Shown one piece after another: positions 1-8,340 of a stretch of 64,000 nucleotides of DNA. The notes beneath the pieces are model-generated. The model searched no databases and was not told the DNA's origin. It was given only the letters and a program-made list of their open reading frames with translations. A program made the translations under genes and the position numbers. The stretch lies in assembly GCA_963822705.1 (NCBI GenBank), contig CAWGIX010000001.1, positions 248,001 through 312,000 on the forward strand, in the 5' to 3' direction. The stretch comes from CAVRQM01 sp963822705. GTDB lineage: Bacteria; Pseudomonadota; Alphaproteobacteria; Acetobacterales; Acetobacteraceae. How positions within the stretch are numbered: the stretch's first letter is position 1; the number at the start of each line of letters is the position of its first letter.

Positions 1-1
1 C

Positions 2-784
2 GAGCACCGCAAGCGCAACATGCTGCGCCGAAGCCACTATGACACAATCCCACTGAAGCCGCAACGGGTCTACCAGGAAATGAACGAGGTGTTCGATCGG
101 GACACCTGCTACGTTACCACGATCGGCCTCTCGCAGATTGCCGGGGCGCAATTCCTGCACGTCTACCGGCCGCGCAATTGGATCAACTGCGGTCAGGCCG
201 GCCCGCTCGGCTGGACGCTGCCGGCCGCACTCGGCGTGCGTGCCGCTGACCCGAGCCGGAAGATAGTCGCCTTGTCCGGCGACTACGACTTTCAGTTCAT
301 GCTCGAGGAGCTGGCCGTCGGAGCCCAGCATAAGCTGCCGTATCTGCACGTCGTGGTGAACAATTCCTACCTCGGCTTGATCCGCCAGGCGCAGCGCGGC
401 TTCCAGATGGATTTTGAGGTGAGTCTCGCGTTCGACAACATCAACGCCTCGCCGGAGGGGGATGCGGTGCCAGGCTACGGCGTGGACCACGTCGCCGTGG
501 CCGAGGGCCTCGGCTGCAAGGCGCTTCGGGTCAAGAGCCCGAACGAGTTCAAGACTGCCTTCGCCGAAGCCGAGGCGCTGATGCGCGAGCACCAAGTGCC
601 CGTAGTCATCGAGTTCATCCTGGAACGGGTGACCAACATTGCGATGGGCACCGAGGTCGATAGCGTCAACGAGTTCGAGGACATCCTTTGTCTCGACCCG
701 ACCCTGTCCATCCGCAAGAGCCAGGATCTAGATACCCCGCCGCCTGCTGCCGCGAGGATGCGGGAGCCTGCGGGCACACGATGA
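2..784 (+). CDS. gcl: glyoxylate carboligase (tartronate-semialdehyde synthase), C-terminal part
   Basis: This is the 3' end of a ThDP-dependent carboligase that joins two glyoxylate molecules into tartronate semialdehyde and CO2. The frame is open from base 2, so the true start lies outside the window. The visible part carries the family's C-terminal ThDP-binding region: the stretch CYVTTIGLSQIAGAQFLHV, then INCGQAGPLGWTLPAALGV, then SGDYDFQF followed by VVNNSYLGLIRQAQRGF, which is the GDx(23-26)NN ThDP/Mg motif. It also has the Gcl-type ending VILERVTNIAMG-like (here EFILERVTNIAMG). About 260 of roughly 590 residues are present. Pyruvate kinase follows 72 bases downstream on the same strand, a pairing common in glycolate/glyoxylate assimilation operons (gcl-hyi-glxR-pyk). 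Identity is secure from strong recall of the E. coli Gcl sequence. Confidence 0.95.
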   Translation, partial: EHRKRNMLRRSHYDTIPLKPQRVYQEMNEVFDRDTCYVTTIGLSQIAGAQFLHVYRPRNWINCGQAGPLGWTLPAALGVRAADPSRKIVALSGDYDFQFMLEELAVGAQHKLPYLHVVVNNSYLGLIRQAQRGFQMDFEVSLAFDNINASPEGDAVPGYGVDHVAVAEGLGCKALRVKSPNEFKTAFAEAEALMREHQVPVVIEFILERVTNIAMGTEVDSVNEFEDILCLDPTLSIRKSQDLDTPPPAAARMREPAGTR

Positions 785-856
785 CGCCGCCCGGCGCAGC
801 CGACGCCGATCCGGCTTTCTCTGCAAGGGAGACGGCCTGACAGGCCGGCTGGAAAC

Positions 857-2296
857 ATGCGCCGCACTCGCAAGGCGAAGATCGTTGCCACCCTTGGGCC
901 GGCAAGTTCTGAGCCGCAGACCATACGCGCCTTGTTCGAGGCCGGAGCCGACGTATTCCGGCTCAACTTCAGTCACGGCACGCACGAGGATCACCTGCAA
1001 CGCTACCGCTTCATCCGGGATGTGGAGCACGAGACCGGCCGGCCGATCAGCGTGATAGTGGACTTGCAGGGGCCGAAGCTTAGGATTGGCACCTTTGCCG
1101 AAGGTCGCGTCACGCTCCAGGCCGGCGCCGAGTTCCGGCTCGATCTCAATAGCGTACCCGGTGATGAGCGGCGAGCAGGCATGCCGCATCCGGAGGTATT
1201 CCAGGCGCTGGCACCCGGGGTCGAACTGCTCCTCGACGATGGCAAGGTGCGCCTTGAAGTCGAGAAGAGCGGGCCGGATCACGCGCTGACCCGGGTCGTC
1301 GTTCCGGGCACGCTATCCGACCGCAAAGGTGTCAGCGTCATTGGCGCGGTCCTGCCGTTGTCGGCGCTGACCGACAAGGACCGGCGCGACCTTTCCTTCG
1401 GCCTCGACCTCGGCGCCGACTGGATCGCGGTGTCGTTTGTACAGCGTCCCGAAGACATTGAAGAAGTGCGCAAACTGGCCCGGGGCCAGGCCCAGATCAT
1501 GGCGAAGCTGGAGAAGCCCGCCGCGATCGAGCGCCTGGACAAGATTGTCGCCCTGTCCGATGCGGTCATGATCGCGCGCGGCGATCTTGGCGTGGAGCTG
1601 CCTCCCGAGAGGGTCCCGGTCATCCAGCGTCAGATCCTTCGAGCCTGCCGCGCGTCGGGCAAGCCGGTGGTGGTGGCAACGCAGATGCTGGAGTCGATGA
1701 TCGCCGCGCCGACGCCGACTCGAGCGGAAGCGTCGGACGTGGCCACCGCCATCTACGATGGCGCCGACGCCGTGATGCTGTCGGCAGAGTCCGCCTCCGG
1801 GCAGTACCCAGTGGAGGCAGTGCAGGTGATGGACCGCATCATCCGCGAGGTGGAGCAAGATCCTTATTACCACTCGGTGATGGACGCTGCTCACCCGGAG
1901 CCCGAGGGGACGATAGCGGGCGCGATCTGCGGCGCCCTGCGCCAGGTGGCGAGCATCCTCCCGCTTGCTGCCACCGTCACCTATACGACGTCCGGCTCCA
2001 CGACGCTGCGTGCGGCGCGCGAACGTCCTGCAAGCCCGATCCTCAGTCTTACGCCCAGCGTCGCCGCGGCTCGGCGCCTGGCACTAGTCTGGGGCGTTCA
2101 TCCCATTGTCAGCGACCCGATCGGGCAAGTTGAAGTCATCGTCGAGCAAGCCTGGCAGGCAGCGATGCGCGAGGGCTTCGCGAGCCGTGGGGACATCCTG
2201 GCCGTGACTGCCGGCATGCCGTTCGGAGAAGCTGGCACGACCAACCTCCTGCAAATCGTACAGGTCGAGAATAGCGCCGGGTCGATCCTGCGCTGA
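857..2296 (+). CDS. pyk: pyruvate kinase
   Basis: This enzyme converts phosphoenolpyruvate and ADP to pyruvate and ATP. At 479 residues it has normal family length. The N-terminus RRTRKAKIVATLGPASSEP is canonical, followed by FRLNFSHGTHEDH, the active-site block IMAKLEKPAAIERLDKI with its catalytic Lys and Glu, IARGDLGVELPPERVP, and KPVVVATQMLESMI. A C-terminal allosteric domain includes TTSGSTTLRAARERPASPI. The ATG at 857 starts the conserved N-terminus. It lies just downstream of gcl on the same strand, so it probably completes glyoxylate-to-pyruvate flow in the same operon. An eroded aceE piece follows it. Confidence 0.96.
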   Translation: MRRTRKAKIVATLGPASSEPQTIRALFEAGADVFRLNFSHGTHEDHLQRYRFIRDVEHETGRPISVIVDLQGPKLRIGTFAEGRVTLQAGAEFRLDLNSVPGDERRAGMPHPEVFQALAPGVELLLDDGKVRLEVEKSGPDHALTRVVVPGTLSDRKGVSVIGAVLPLSALTDKDRRDLSFGLDLGADWIAVSFVQRPEDIEEVRKLARGQAQIMAKLEKPAAIERLDKIVALSDAVMIARGDLGVELPPERVPVIQRQILRACRASGKPVVVATQMLESMIAAPTPTRAEASDVATAIYDGADAVMLSAESASGQYPVEAVQVMDRIIREVEQDPYYHSVMDAAHPEPEGTIAGAICGALRQVASILPLAATVTYTTSGSTTLRAARERPASPILSLTPSVAAARRLALVWGVHPIVSDPIGQVEVIVEQAWQAAMREGFASRGDILAVTAGMPFGEAGTTNLLQIVQVENSAGSILR

Positions 2297-2365
2297 CCTC
2301 GACTGCCACTGCCGCTCGGAGCGATCCTCCACTGGCCACGTCCTCGGCCTGGGCCGGAGCGGGCC

Positions 2366-2690
2366 CAATTCCTCCTGGAGGAGTTCGCTGCGATGCCCGC
2401 AGCCAGGGGTGCCCGTGCCCTACTCGGCCAGCACGCCATACCTCAACATTATCCGCCCAGACGGGGAGGAAGGGAGGAGCGCCAGCTCCCCACGGTGTCG
2501 ATGGGCCTCGGCCCGATCATGGCCATCTACCAGGCGCACTTCTGAAACATTTGGGCCATCGCGGCCTGGCGGATACGGCGATCCGCAAGTCTGGGCCTGC
2601 GTCGGGATGGCGAGACGGACGAGCCGGAATTCCTGGGCGCCATCGGCATGGCCGGAGGCGAACGCCTCACAACGCCCGCCGATCGTAGCC
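2366..2690 (+). pseudogene. aceE: decayed fragment of pyruvate dehydrogenase E1 (aceE)
   Basis: No intact gene lies between pyk and rnhA, but all three plus frames hold pieces of homodimeric pyruvate dehydrogenase E1 in the right order. They are QFLLEEFAAM near 2366, then VPYSASTPYLNIIRPD near 2409, then LPTVSMGLGPIMAIYQAHF ending in a TGA at 2543. After the stop come LKHLGHRGLADTA, DPQVWACVG and DGETDEPEFLGAIGMAGGERL. E. coli AceE has the matching run FPTVSMGLGPIGAIYQAKF, then LEHRGLKDT and GDGEMDEPESKGAI. Several frame changes, a stop, and a large internal deletion between the second and third blocks make this a relic. Only an early piece of a roughly 890-residue enzyme remains. The frame-by-frame reading is direct; the family name comes from recall. 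Confidence 0.82.
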
Positions 2691-2692
2691 GG

Positions 2693-3142
2693 CTAGGAGA
2701 CGGGAATGGCTTGGCGCGCAGCGGTCGCAAGCTCGTGCGCTCGCTCGTTCATCAGGTCGCCGGCGTGACCGCGCACCCACTTCCAATGCACCTGATGCCG
2801 CTCGGTCGCGTCCAAAAGACGGCGCCAGAGGTCTACATTCGCCACCGGCACGCCGGCCGCCGTCCGCCAGTTCCGGCGCACCCACCTTGCGTGCCATTGC
2901 GTGATTCCGTTGCGCACGTATTCGCTGTCGGTGCGCAGCACCACCTCGCAGGGCCGGGACAGGGCCTCCAATGCCGCGGCGGCAGCGGTCAGCTCCATGC
3001 GATTGTTCGTGGTGGCCGGCTCCGCGCCGGAAAGTTCGCGTTCCCGGCCTCGGTATCGCAGCACGGCGCCCCAGCCGCCTGGACCCGGATTGGGCTTGCA
3101 GCCTCCATCGGTCCAGATCTCGACCGGCCCCTCAGAGTCCAT
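2693..3142 (-). CDS. rnhA: ribonuclease HI
   Basis: This endonuclease cuts the RNA strand of RNA-DNA hybrids, removing primers and R-loops. It has 149 residues, normal length. Three of the four metal-binding acidic residues are visible: Asp12 in IWTDGGCKPNPGPGG, Glu50 in NNRMELTAAAAALE, and Asp72 in LRTDSEYVRNGI. The GHAG loop is at about 125-128. The fourth acidic position, normally Asp in NERCDELA, is His136 here (NERAHELA), a substitution checked on the raw sequence. The start overlaps the end of thrB by 11 bases, so the two are translated from one message. Confidence 0.95.
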   Translation of the reverse strand: MDSEGPVEIWTDGGCKPNPGPGGWGAVLRYRGRERELSGAEPATTNNRMELTAAAAALEALSRPCEVVLRTDSEYVRNGITQWHARWVRRNWRTAAGVPVANVDLWRRLLDATERHQVHWKWVRGHAGDLMNERAHELATAARQAIPVS

Positions 3143-4100
3143 AGGCGGCTTCGCTCATTGCAGCGCGGTGGAAGCGCAAGCGGCGCACATACTCAAGCGG
3201 ATCCTTGCGGGTGACGAGCGCGCCGGAAGGGGTTGCCAGCCAATCGTACAAACGGGTGAGGGCGAAGCGGAGCGCTGCCCCGGCACATAGAACCGGAAGG
3301 GCAGCCCGCTCCGCCATGTCCAGCGGACGGCCGCGCTCATACGCCGCCACCAAACTCCTTGCCTTGGTGACGTTGAAGGCGAGATCGCTTTCGAAACACC
3401 AGGCGTTGAGACAAACCGCCAGATCGTAAGCAAGCAGATCTATGGCGGCGAAGTAAAAGTCGATTAGGCCCGACAAGGCACCGCGCAAAAAAAACACGTT
3501 GTCGGGAAACAGATCTGCGTGGATATGTCCGCGCGGCAGGTCGCCATCTGGCCACATCGCCAGCACCGCATCAACCGACTCTGCGAGCTCTTCCAGTAAC
3601 CCGGGTTGGAGTGCCGCCGCATCCTCGTGGTCGCGGCTGCGCGCCAGTAGTGAGGCCCAGCCGGAGGGACCCAGTGCGTTGCGGCGCGTCATCGCAAACC
3701 CCGTGCCTGCTTTATGCATTGCGGCGAGGGCGGCGCCCACAGGTGCACACTGCTCCAGTCGCACGCGGCGTGGGGAAACGCCCGGCAAAAACGTGGTGAT
3801 TGCCGCCGCACGGCCGCACAGGTGGCGTAGTGCCCGGCCGTCGCGCCCGGGCACCGGGCGGGGACACGGAACGCCGCGCTCGGCCAAATGCTCCATCAGG
3901 CCCAGGAAGTATGGAAGCTCGGCGACCTCGACCCGGCGCTCGTATAGCGTCAGGATATAATCCCCTGCAGCGGTCCGGAGCGCAAAGTTGCTATTTTCAA
4001 CCCCTTCGGCGATTCCCTTGCAGGCAATAGCATGGCCGATGTCGTACTCCGCGAGCAGGGTAGCCAGCGCGTCGTCGGAAACCTCGGTATAGACTGCCAT
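3132..4100 (-). CDS. thrB: homoserine kinase
   Basis: This is a homoserine kinase of the alphaproteobacterial type, with an aminoglycoside-phosphotransferase (choline kinase-like) fold rather than the GHMP fold. It phosphorylates homoserine for threonine synthesis. It has 322 residues. The N-terminal MAVYTEVSDDALATLLAEYD and GIAEGVENSNF are typical of the family. The kinase loop HIHADLFPDNVFF and the metal-binding LSGLIDFYFA sit near residues 191-213. The order thrB then rnhA, with overlap, is common in alphaproteobacteria. The start ATG at 4100 faces the divergent lipoprotein gene at 4175. Confidence 0.93.
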   Translation of the reverse strand: MAVYTEVSDDALATLLAEYDIGHAIACKGIAEGVENSNFALRTAAGDYILTLYERRVEVAELPYFLGLMEHLAERGVPCPRPVPGRDGRALRHLCGRAAAITTFLPGVSPRRVRLEQCAPVGAALAAMHKAGTGFAMTRRNALGPSGWASLLARSRDHEDAAALQPGLLEELAESVDAVLAMWPDGDLPRGHIHADLFPDNVFFLRGALSGLIDFYFAAIDLLAYDLAVCLNAWCFESDLAFNVTKARSLVAAYERGRPLDMAERAALPVLCAGAALRFALTRLYDWLATPSGALVTRKDPLEYVRRLRFHRAAMSEAAYGL

Positions 4101-4174
4101 GGTGGGAGAAGCGGCTGTTCGTTCACGCGGGAGCGTAGCAGATTGATCGCCCGCCTGTGTTGGAGTCGCGCCTG

Positions 4175-4705
4175 ATGCGGTTGTGGTCGCCGGCTGCGGT
4201 CTGGACCCTTACCGTCGCAGTCAGTGTTGCGGCCTGCAGCAATTCGACGGAAAAATTCCCGCCCGCTTGCCCCTCATTGGCGGTCCTGCGCGATGCCGCC
4301 GACCTCACGCGGTACGCGGCAGCGGATCGGGATTTGAGCGACCTCGCCTTGGACGCGCGGATCACCGCCGTGCCGGCAAAGTGCGAGCGGGGCGAACCTG
4401 GCAAGGTGAAGGCGACGCTGAGCGTAGCCGTTGAGGTGACGCGCGGCCCGGCCGCGACGGGCCGGCGTGCCGACGTGCCGTATTTCGTGGGCGTCACTGA
4501 GGGCACCCGAGTGCTGGACGAGCAGGACTACACGATCGGCGTGACTTTTCCGCCAAATGTCGATCGCATCCGCGCGACTGGCAGCGACGTCGTTCTGAAG
4601 CTACCGGTGAGCCGAGAAAAGTCTGCGGCTGCGTATTCGATCTATGTCGGGTTCCGGCTATCGCCGGAGGAACTGGCGCTCAATCGGCAGCGCGGCCCGC
4701 GCTAA
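4175..4705 (+). CDS. putative lipoprotein of unknown function
   Basis: The product has about 176 residues. It begins with MRLWSPAAVWTLTVAVSVAA followed by a Cys, a typical type II signal peptide with a lipobox ending in VAAC, so it should be lipidated and anchored in the periplasm. The mature part is rich in beta-type sequence (KATLSVAVEVTRG, YTIGVTFPP, AYSIYVGFRLSPEELALNR). I do not recognise a named family. Similar small lipoproteins occur beside thrB/rnhA-type loci in related bacteria, but I cannot verify that here. A longer reading from the GTG at 4157 is possible. The ATG is preferred because it places the signal peptide correctly. Confidence 0.75.
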   Translation: MRLWSPAAVWTLTVAVSVAACSNSTEKFPPACPSLAVLRDAADLTRYAAADRDLSDLALDARITAVPAKCERGEPGKVKATLSVAVEVTRGPAATGRRADVPYFVGVTEGTRVLDEQDYTIGVTFPPNVDRIRATGSDVVLKLPVSREKSAAAYSIYVGFRLSPEELALNRQRGPR

Positions 4706-4982
4706 GTCTCACCCATTCATGGGCCAGTCGCGGCGGACGCAAATGGGATAGCGCGAGACGAGTCGCCTGTCGCAGGCGCTCCGTCCGTTCAGCCGCGTTT
4801 TCGCGCCGCAGCACTTCCGGCAATACGTCAGGATATCGCAACGAATTCGGGAAAGGCGGGCGCTGTAGCTTGGGCGTTCATCATCGAGCTCCATCGAATA
4901 CTTGGACAAACCCTAACTGCCACGCGCAAGTGCGCACGGATGTGGTCTAGGTCACCAAGCGTGAGGGATTTCGGTTAACTCA
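4706..4982. other. intergenic stretch between lipoprotein gene and atpF
   Basis: I see no convincing gene here. A 66-codon minus-strand frame (4709-4909, TTG start) encodes a Cys-rich peptide with runs such as ILTYCRKCCGAK, but it lacks a ribosome-binding site and a recognisable family. The region separates convergent transcription units. Confidence 0.4.
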
Positions 4983-5013
4983 GCCTAAACGGCCGGCCGG
5001 AGAAGTTTTAGGC
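4983..5013 (-). terminator. hairpin at the end of the F0 operon
   Basis: Perfect 7-base arms GCCTAAA and TTTAGGC flank a GC-rich loop containing GGCCGGCC, and the stem includes the atpF stop codon. There is no T-run after it on the minus strand, so it may only stabilise the 3' end. Confidence 0.4.
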
Positions 5014-5520
5014 GGCCTTGCGGGACAAGGCTGCGGGCAATCCGGCAATGGCACTGTCGACCAGAGGTGCGTCCGCGTCCGCTCCAAGTTCGTCGCGGAT
5101 GACCTGCTCGGCGGCAGCCATGGCGATCTCCGTGGCGGCCAGCCGGACCCCGGTAATCGCGGCCTTTTCGGCTGCGGCGATGCGGTCCAGCGCCATGCGT
5201 TCGCGTCGCTGCGCGCTGGCCTGCGCCTCCTGCGCCGAGGCCTGGGCCAGGCGAGATGCTTCGGCCTGGGCGCCCTCCAGCAGCCGCACCGCATCTGCCG
5301 CGGCCTGCTCGCGTCGAGAGGCGGCGTCGGCCAGCAGGGCCTCCGCCTCGCGGCGCAGGCGCGAGGCCTCCGCCAGCTCGGTCCGCACCGTTTCGGCACG
5401 TCGGTCCAGCATCCCGGCTATGGCCTGCCATAGCTTGCGCCCGAACAGGGCGAAGAAGATGACGAAGGCGATGATTACCCAGGTCTGGGAATGGGTCAGG
5501 ATACCGGCGGACTCCATCAA
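5008..5520 (-). CDS. atpF: ATP synthase F0 subunit b
   Basis: This is the peripheral-stalk subunit b of the proton-translocating ATP synthase. It has 170 residues with one N-terminal membrane segment (about 12-30, WVIIAFVIFFALFGRKLW) and a long Ala/Glu/Arg-rich helix (about 40-150) expected to form the stalk coiled coil. It is the last gene of the F0 operon, 10 bases after the b' gene. The presence of separate b and b' subunits is normal for alphaproteobacteria and cyanobacteria. Confidence 0.92.
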   Translation of the reverse strand: MMESAGILTHSQTWVIIAFVIFFALFGRKLWQAIAGMLDRRAETVRTELAEASRLRREAEALLADAASRREQAAADAVRLLEGAQAEASRLAQASAQEAQASAQRRERMALDRIAAAEKAAITGVRLAATEIAMAAAEQVIRDELGADADAPLVDSAIAGLPAALSRKAA

Positions 5521-5530
5521 CTCGAGCTCC

Positions 5531-6109
5531 TCATGCCGGTTCGCGCGCGGCCATCACGGCATCAACCCGGCGCTCGACTACGGCGGTCTCGGCCGGGCGG
5601 CCGGTCAGCCTCGCCACGACCGTGACTGCAGTGTTGGTCGCGACCTCGCGTAGCGCTCCGAGCGCAGCTTGGCGAGCGGCGCCGATCCGCCGCTCGGCTT
5701 CGGCCAGTTGCGTCTCCAGCTGGGCGGCCTGGCTGGCCGACTGACGCTCCGCGGCTTTTTTGGCGGCAGCGACTGCTTCGGCGACGCGCGCCTGGGCTTG
5801 TGCATGCGCCTCGAACGTTGCCTGCGTGAGTTCGGCGACCGCCGCGTCGGCCCGGTGCTTGGCTTCCCGCGCGGCGTTCAGGTCGTTCGCGATGACCGAA
5901 GCCCGGTTCTGGAGCACCACCTCTACTTGCGGCAGCGCCCAGCGCCTCAGCAGGAGGTAGAGCAAGACGAAGATGATCGCGCCCCAGACCACCTGGCTAG
6001 TCGTGAGTGGCGTCGCAAAATCGAGCTGCGGCATACCTTGCGCCATCGCGGTACCCGGCAACGCCGACGCCGTAATGCCGGCGGCCAGGCCTTTCATCGA
6101 ACGGCGCAC
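5531..6109 (-). CDS. atpF2: ATP synthase F0 subunit b'
   Basis: This is the second peripheral-stalk subunit. It has 192 residues: an N-terminal hydrophobic leader-like stretch (MRRSMKGLAAGITASALPG), the b'-type block MPQLDFATPLTTSQVVWGAI, a membrane segment WGAIIFVLLYLLLRRWALPQ, and then a long charged helix. The sequence PQVEVVLQNRASVIANDL is characteristic of b'. It lies between atpE and atpF. The leader containing AMAQ could be a cleaved signal, or the protein may start internally; the sequence does not decide this. Confidence 0.9.
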   Translation of the reverse strand: MRRSMKGLAAGITASALPGTAMAQGMPQLDFATPLTTSQVVWGAIIFVLLYLLLRRWALPQVEVVLQNRASVIANDLNAAREAKHRADAAVAELTQATFEAHAQAQARVAEAVAAAKKAAERQSASQAAQLETQLAEAERRIGAARQAALGALREVATNTAVTVVARLTGRPAETAVVERRVDAVMAAREPA

Positions 6110-6123
6110 GCCCCCGCGTCCGA

Positions 6124-6369
6124 TCAGACGAACAGGACGATGAAGGCGATGACTAGGGCGTACAGCGCAACCGCCTCGGTCAGCGCAAACCCCAAGATCG
6201 CCAAGCCAAACACGTTATCGCGCGCCGCCGGATTGCGGGCCACGCTGTTGACCAGGGCGGCGAAGATGTTGCCGATGCCCACACCGACGCCGGCGAGCGC
6301 GATCACGGCAAGACCCGCCCCGATGTCCTTGGCGGCAGTGACAAGATGCTGGGCGGCATTGGCGTCCAT
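6124..6369 (-). CDS. atpE: ATP synthase F0 subunit c
   Basis: This is the proteolipid subunit of the proton-driven rotor ring. It has 81 residues and two membrane hairpin helices. The glycine-rich first helix is VIALAGVGVGIGNIFAAL, the polar loop is ARNPAARDN (about 45-52), and the second helix carries the proton-binding Glu65 in GFALTEAVALYALVIAF. Glu rather than Asp at this site and the GxGxGxG pattern are typical of proton-coupled c rings. It sits between atpB and atpF'. Confidence 0.96.
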   Translation of the reverse strand: MDANAAQHLVTAAKDIGAGLAVIALAGVGVGIGNIFAALVNSVARNPAARDNVFGLAILGFALTEAVALYALVIAFIVLFV

Positions 6370-6445
6370 CAGGCAATTTCCTTTTGTTACATCCCTCTGG
6401 GCAAACCGGGCGGCATGACCGTCCGATCCTTGCGTCAGGACTGGA

Positions 6446-7204
6446 TCAGTGGAGGTGGATGGCGTCGTGCAGGTAGATGCAGGTGAGGATGGCGAACACG
6501 TAGGCCTGCAGCACCGCGACCAGAAGCTCGAAGCCGATCAGGGCCACGTTGACAGCGAGCGAAACGCCCGCGGGGATCAGTCCGAGGAGCCCGGCACCCC
6601 CCAGCAGTACGACAAAGGCGCCGAAAACCTCCAACATTACGTGGCCGGCCATCATGTTGGCGAATAGTCGGACCGATAGCGATATGATGCGCGAGACGTA
6701 GGAGAGAATCTCGATCGGCACCAGCAGCGGCAGCAGCAGCTTTGGCACTCCCTGCGGCACGAAATAGCTGAAGAAGTGCAGGCCATGGATGCGCAGGGCC
6801 ACCACGGTCGTCAGGATCACCACCAAGAGCGCCAATGCCAGGGTGATGACGATGTGGCTGGTATAGGTGAAAAACAGCGGGAACACGCCCAGCAAGTTGC
6901 CCAGCAGCACGAAGGCGAACAGCGTAAAGATGAACGGGAAGAAACGGCGTCCCTCGCGGCCGATTGTCTCCACGCACATCGACATGACGCCGGTATAGGC
7001 GAGTTCGGCGAGCGACTGGAACCGCCCGGGCACCATCGCGCGGGGTCGCATCCCCACTACAAGGATGCCAAGCACCAATGCACAGGCCACCACCATCATC
7101 AGGTTGGACTGGGTGAAATTGACTGAGGCGCCCAGGGGACCCAAAGCCGTCGTCAGCTTGAACTGACTCAGCGCGTCGATACCGCCGCCACCCTCAGCCG
7201 CCAA
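6446..7204 (-). CDS. atpB: ATP synthase F0 subunit a
   Basis: This is the stator subunit that forms the proton half-channels. It has 252 residues with five to six hydrophobic helices. The essential arginine is Arg179 in SRIISLSVRLFANMMAGH, the hallmark motif. The C-terminal helix ELLVAVLQAYVFAILTCIYL is also family-typical. The start is placed at 7204 (ATG), 43 bases after atpI. It is second in the F0 operon. Confidence 0.95.
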   Translation of the reverse strand: MAAEGGGGIDALSQFKLTTALGPLGASVNFTQSNLMMVVACALVLGILVVGMRPRAMVPGRFQSLAELAYTGVMSMCVETIGREGRRFFPFIFTLFAFVLLGNLLGVFPLFFTYTSHIVITLALALLVVILTTVVALRIHGLHFFSYFVPQGVPKLLLPLLVPIEILSYVSRIISLSVRLFANMMAGHVMLEVFGAFVVLLGGAGLLGLIPAGVSLAVNVALIGFELLVAVLQAYVFAILTCIYLHDAIHLH

Positions 7205-7247
7205 GCTACCCTCCCATCCTCGGCCCGCGCGGCCCCGCGCCCAATCG

Positions 7248-7565
7248 CTAGACCTGGGCCTTGCCGCCCATCATCCGCCACAAGTTCAACACCCCGGCCG
7301 CCCCGCCGAGCAGCACGAACACCGCAATGAACAGCGGGGTGGTATGCAGCCAGCGGTCGATCAGCCAGCCGATGCCGACCGCCACCACGAGCGCCGACAC
7401 CAGTTCAATCGCGACGCGCAGCCCGATTCCCAAAGCCGAGGGTTCGGCGCGCTCCGCAATCGGAGCAGCGGCACCGGGCATGGCGTCCAAGCCCTGCTTG
7501 CGGCGCGCAACAGACAGTCGTTCTTCAAACGAGCCCGGCTGCTCCGCACCTTTTTGCAAGGTCAT
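7248..7565 (-). CDS. atpI: ATP synthase-associated protein AtpI/AtpZ family
   Basis: This is a small membrane protein (105 residues) usually encoded first in F0 operons, with a role in c-ring assembly or Mg uptake in studied systems. It has a charged N-terminus and two membrane segments (about 45-69 and 75-98), with the AtpZ/AtpI features GIGWLIDRWLHTTPLF and LGGAAGVLNLWRMM. It leads the operon, so the promoter should lie between it and the S24 regulator gene (7566-7665). Confidence 0.85.
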   Translation of the reverse strand: MTLQKGAEQPGSFEERLSVARRKQGLDAMPGAAAPIAERAEPSALGIGLRVAIELVSALVVAVGIGWLIDRWLHTTPLFIAVFVLLGGAAGVLNLWRMMGGKAQV

Positions 7566-7665
7566 GGCGGGTCCTGCTACCGGCGGGTTGCCGGCCTGTC
7601 AAGAATGCGCCCCCGGTCCCGCGCCGCGAACCGTGGTTCATCGGCAGCCGTCCACCACACAAGAC

Positions 7666-8340
7666 CTATTGGCTGGCCCAGACGATACGATGCATCCACG
7701 CCAGTTCGGCCGGATCGAAACTGTAGCCGAGGTGCTCGGGATTGAAGCTGCGCAACTCAACCCGGCGCGCGGAGCGCCGGGACAATTCTTTGGCCATCAC
7801 CTCGCCCGCCCGAGTGCGCGCGATCACGCGATCGCCGCGCCGCAAAGGTGCACCTGGGGAGGCGATCACCACATCCCCGGCGCGGTAGACCGGCTCCATG
7901 CTGTCGCCACTGATCTCCAGCGCGTAGGCGTTCGGATCGGCTATCTCCGGAAGCCCCACCTCGTCCCAGCCGCCGCCCGCAGGGTAGCCAGCATCATCAA
8001 AAAAGCCCTGGGCGCCAGCTTGAGCAAAACCGATCAGAGGGACGCTGCACCGCACACCATGCGGCGATCCATTCGACATCCCACGGGCCGGCGTACCGTG
8101 CGCCAGCACGTGCGCGCCGCCGACCAAGGCGGTAAACGTTTCGAGAGATGAACCGGTCGCGCGCAGCACCTTGGCGAGACTTTCCGTGCTAGGCCAGCGT
8201 GCCCGGCCATCGCCCATTCGCCGCTTAGACCGATTGAATGTCGTCGCATCCAGCCCGGCCTTGCGCGCGAGACCTGAGGCGGACAGCCCATGCTCGGCCG
8301 CCAACGTGTCAAGCGCTCGCCAGACATCCTCGTGCTTCAT
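7666..8340 (-). CDS. helix-turn-helix transcriptional regulator with S24 (LexA-like) peptidase domain
   Basis: This is a LexA/CI-type repressor of 224 residues. The N-terminal DNA-binding part (about 1-70) contains LAAEHGLSASGLARKAGLDA. The C-terminal S24 domain has an Ala-Gly pair at 108-109 (GFAQAGAQGF) as the likely self-cleavage site, the catalytic Ser147 in EISGDSMEPVYRAGD, and Lys184 in EVMAKELSRRS. It is not linked to the prophage and resembles the chromosomal S24 regulators of alphaproteobacteria. An AT-rich region upstream with an inverted repeat may be its own operator. Confidence 0.85.
   Translation of the reverse strand: MKHEDVWRALDTLAAEHGLSASGLARKAGLDATTFNRSKRRMGDGRARWPSTESLAKVLRATGSSLETFTALVGGAHVLAHGTPARGMSNGSPHGVRCSVPLIGFAQAGAQGFFDDAGYPAGGGWDEVGLPEIADPNAYALEISGDSMEPVYRAGDVVIASPGAPLRRGDRVIARTRAGEVMAKELSRRSARRVELRSFNPEHLGYSFDPAELAWMHRIVWASQ

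Noticed and set aside
4709..4909. 66-codon minus-strand frame with several Cys residues before atpF
   Set aside because: It starts with TTG and has no ribosome-binding site, the Cys spacing fits no zinc-ribbon pattern I know, and the Arg-rich composition is common in shadow frames of GC-rich DNA.
7666..8340. S24 regulator as part of the prophage
   Set aside because: It lies 8 kb left of the phage edge between housekeeping genes. The phage has its own XRE regulator at its right edge.
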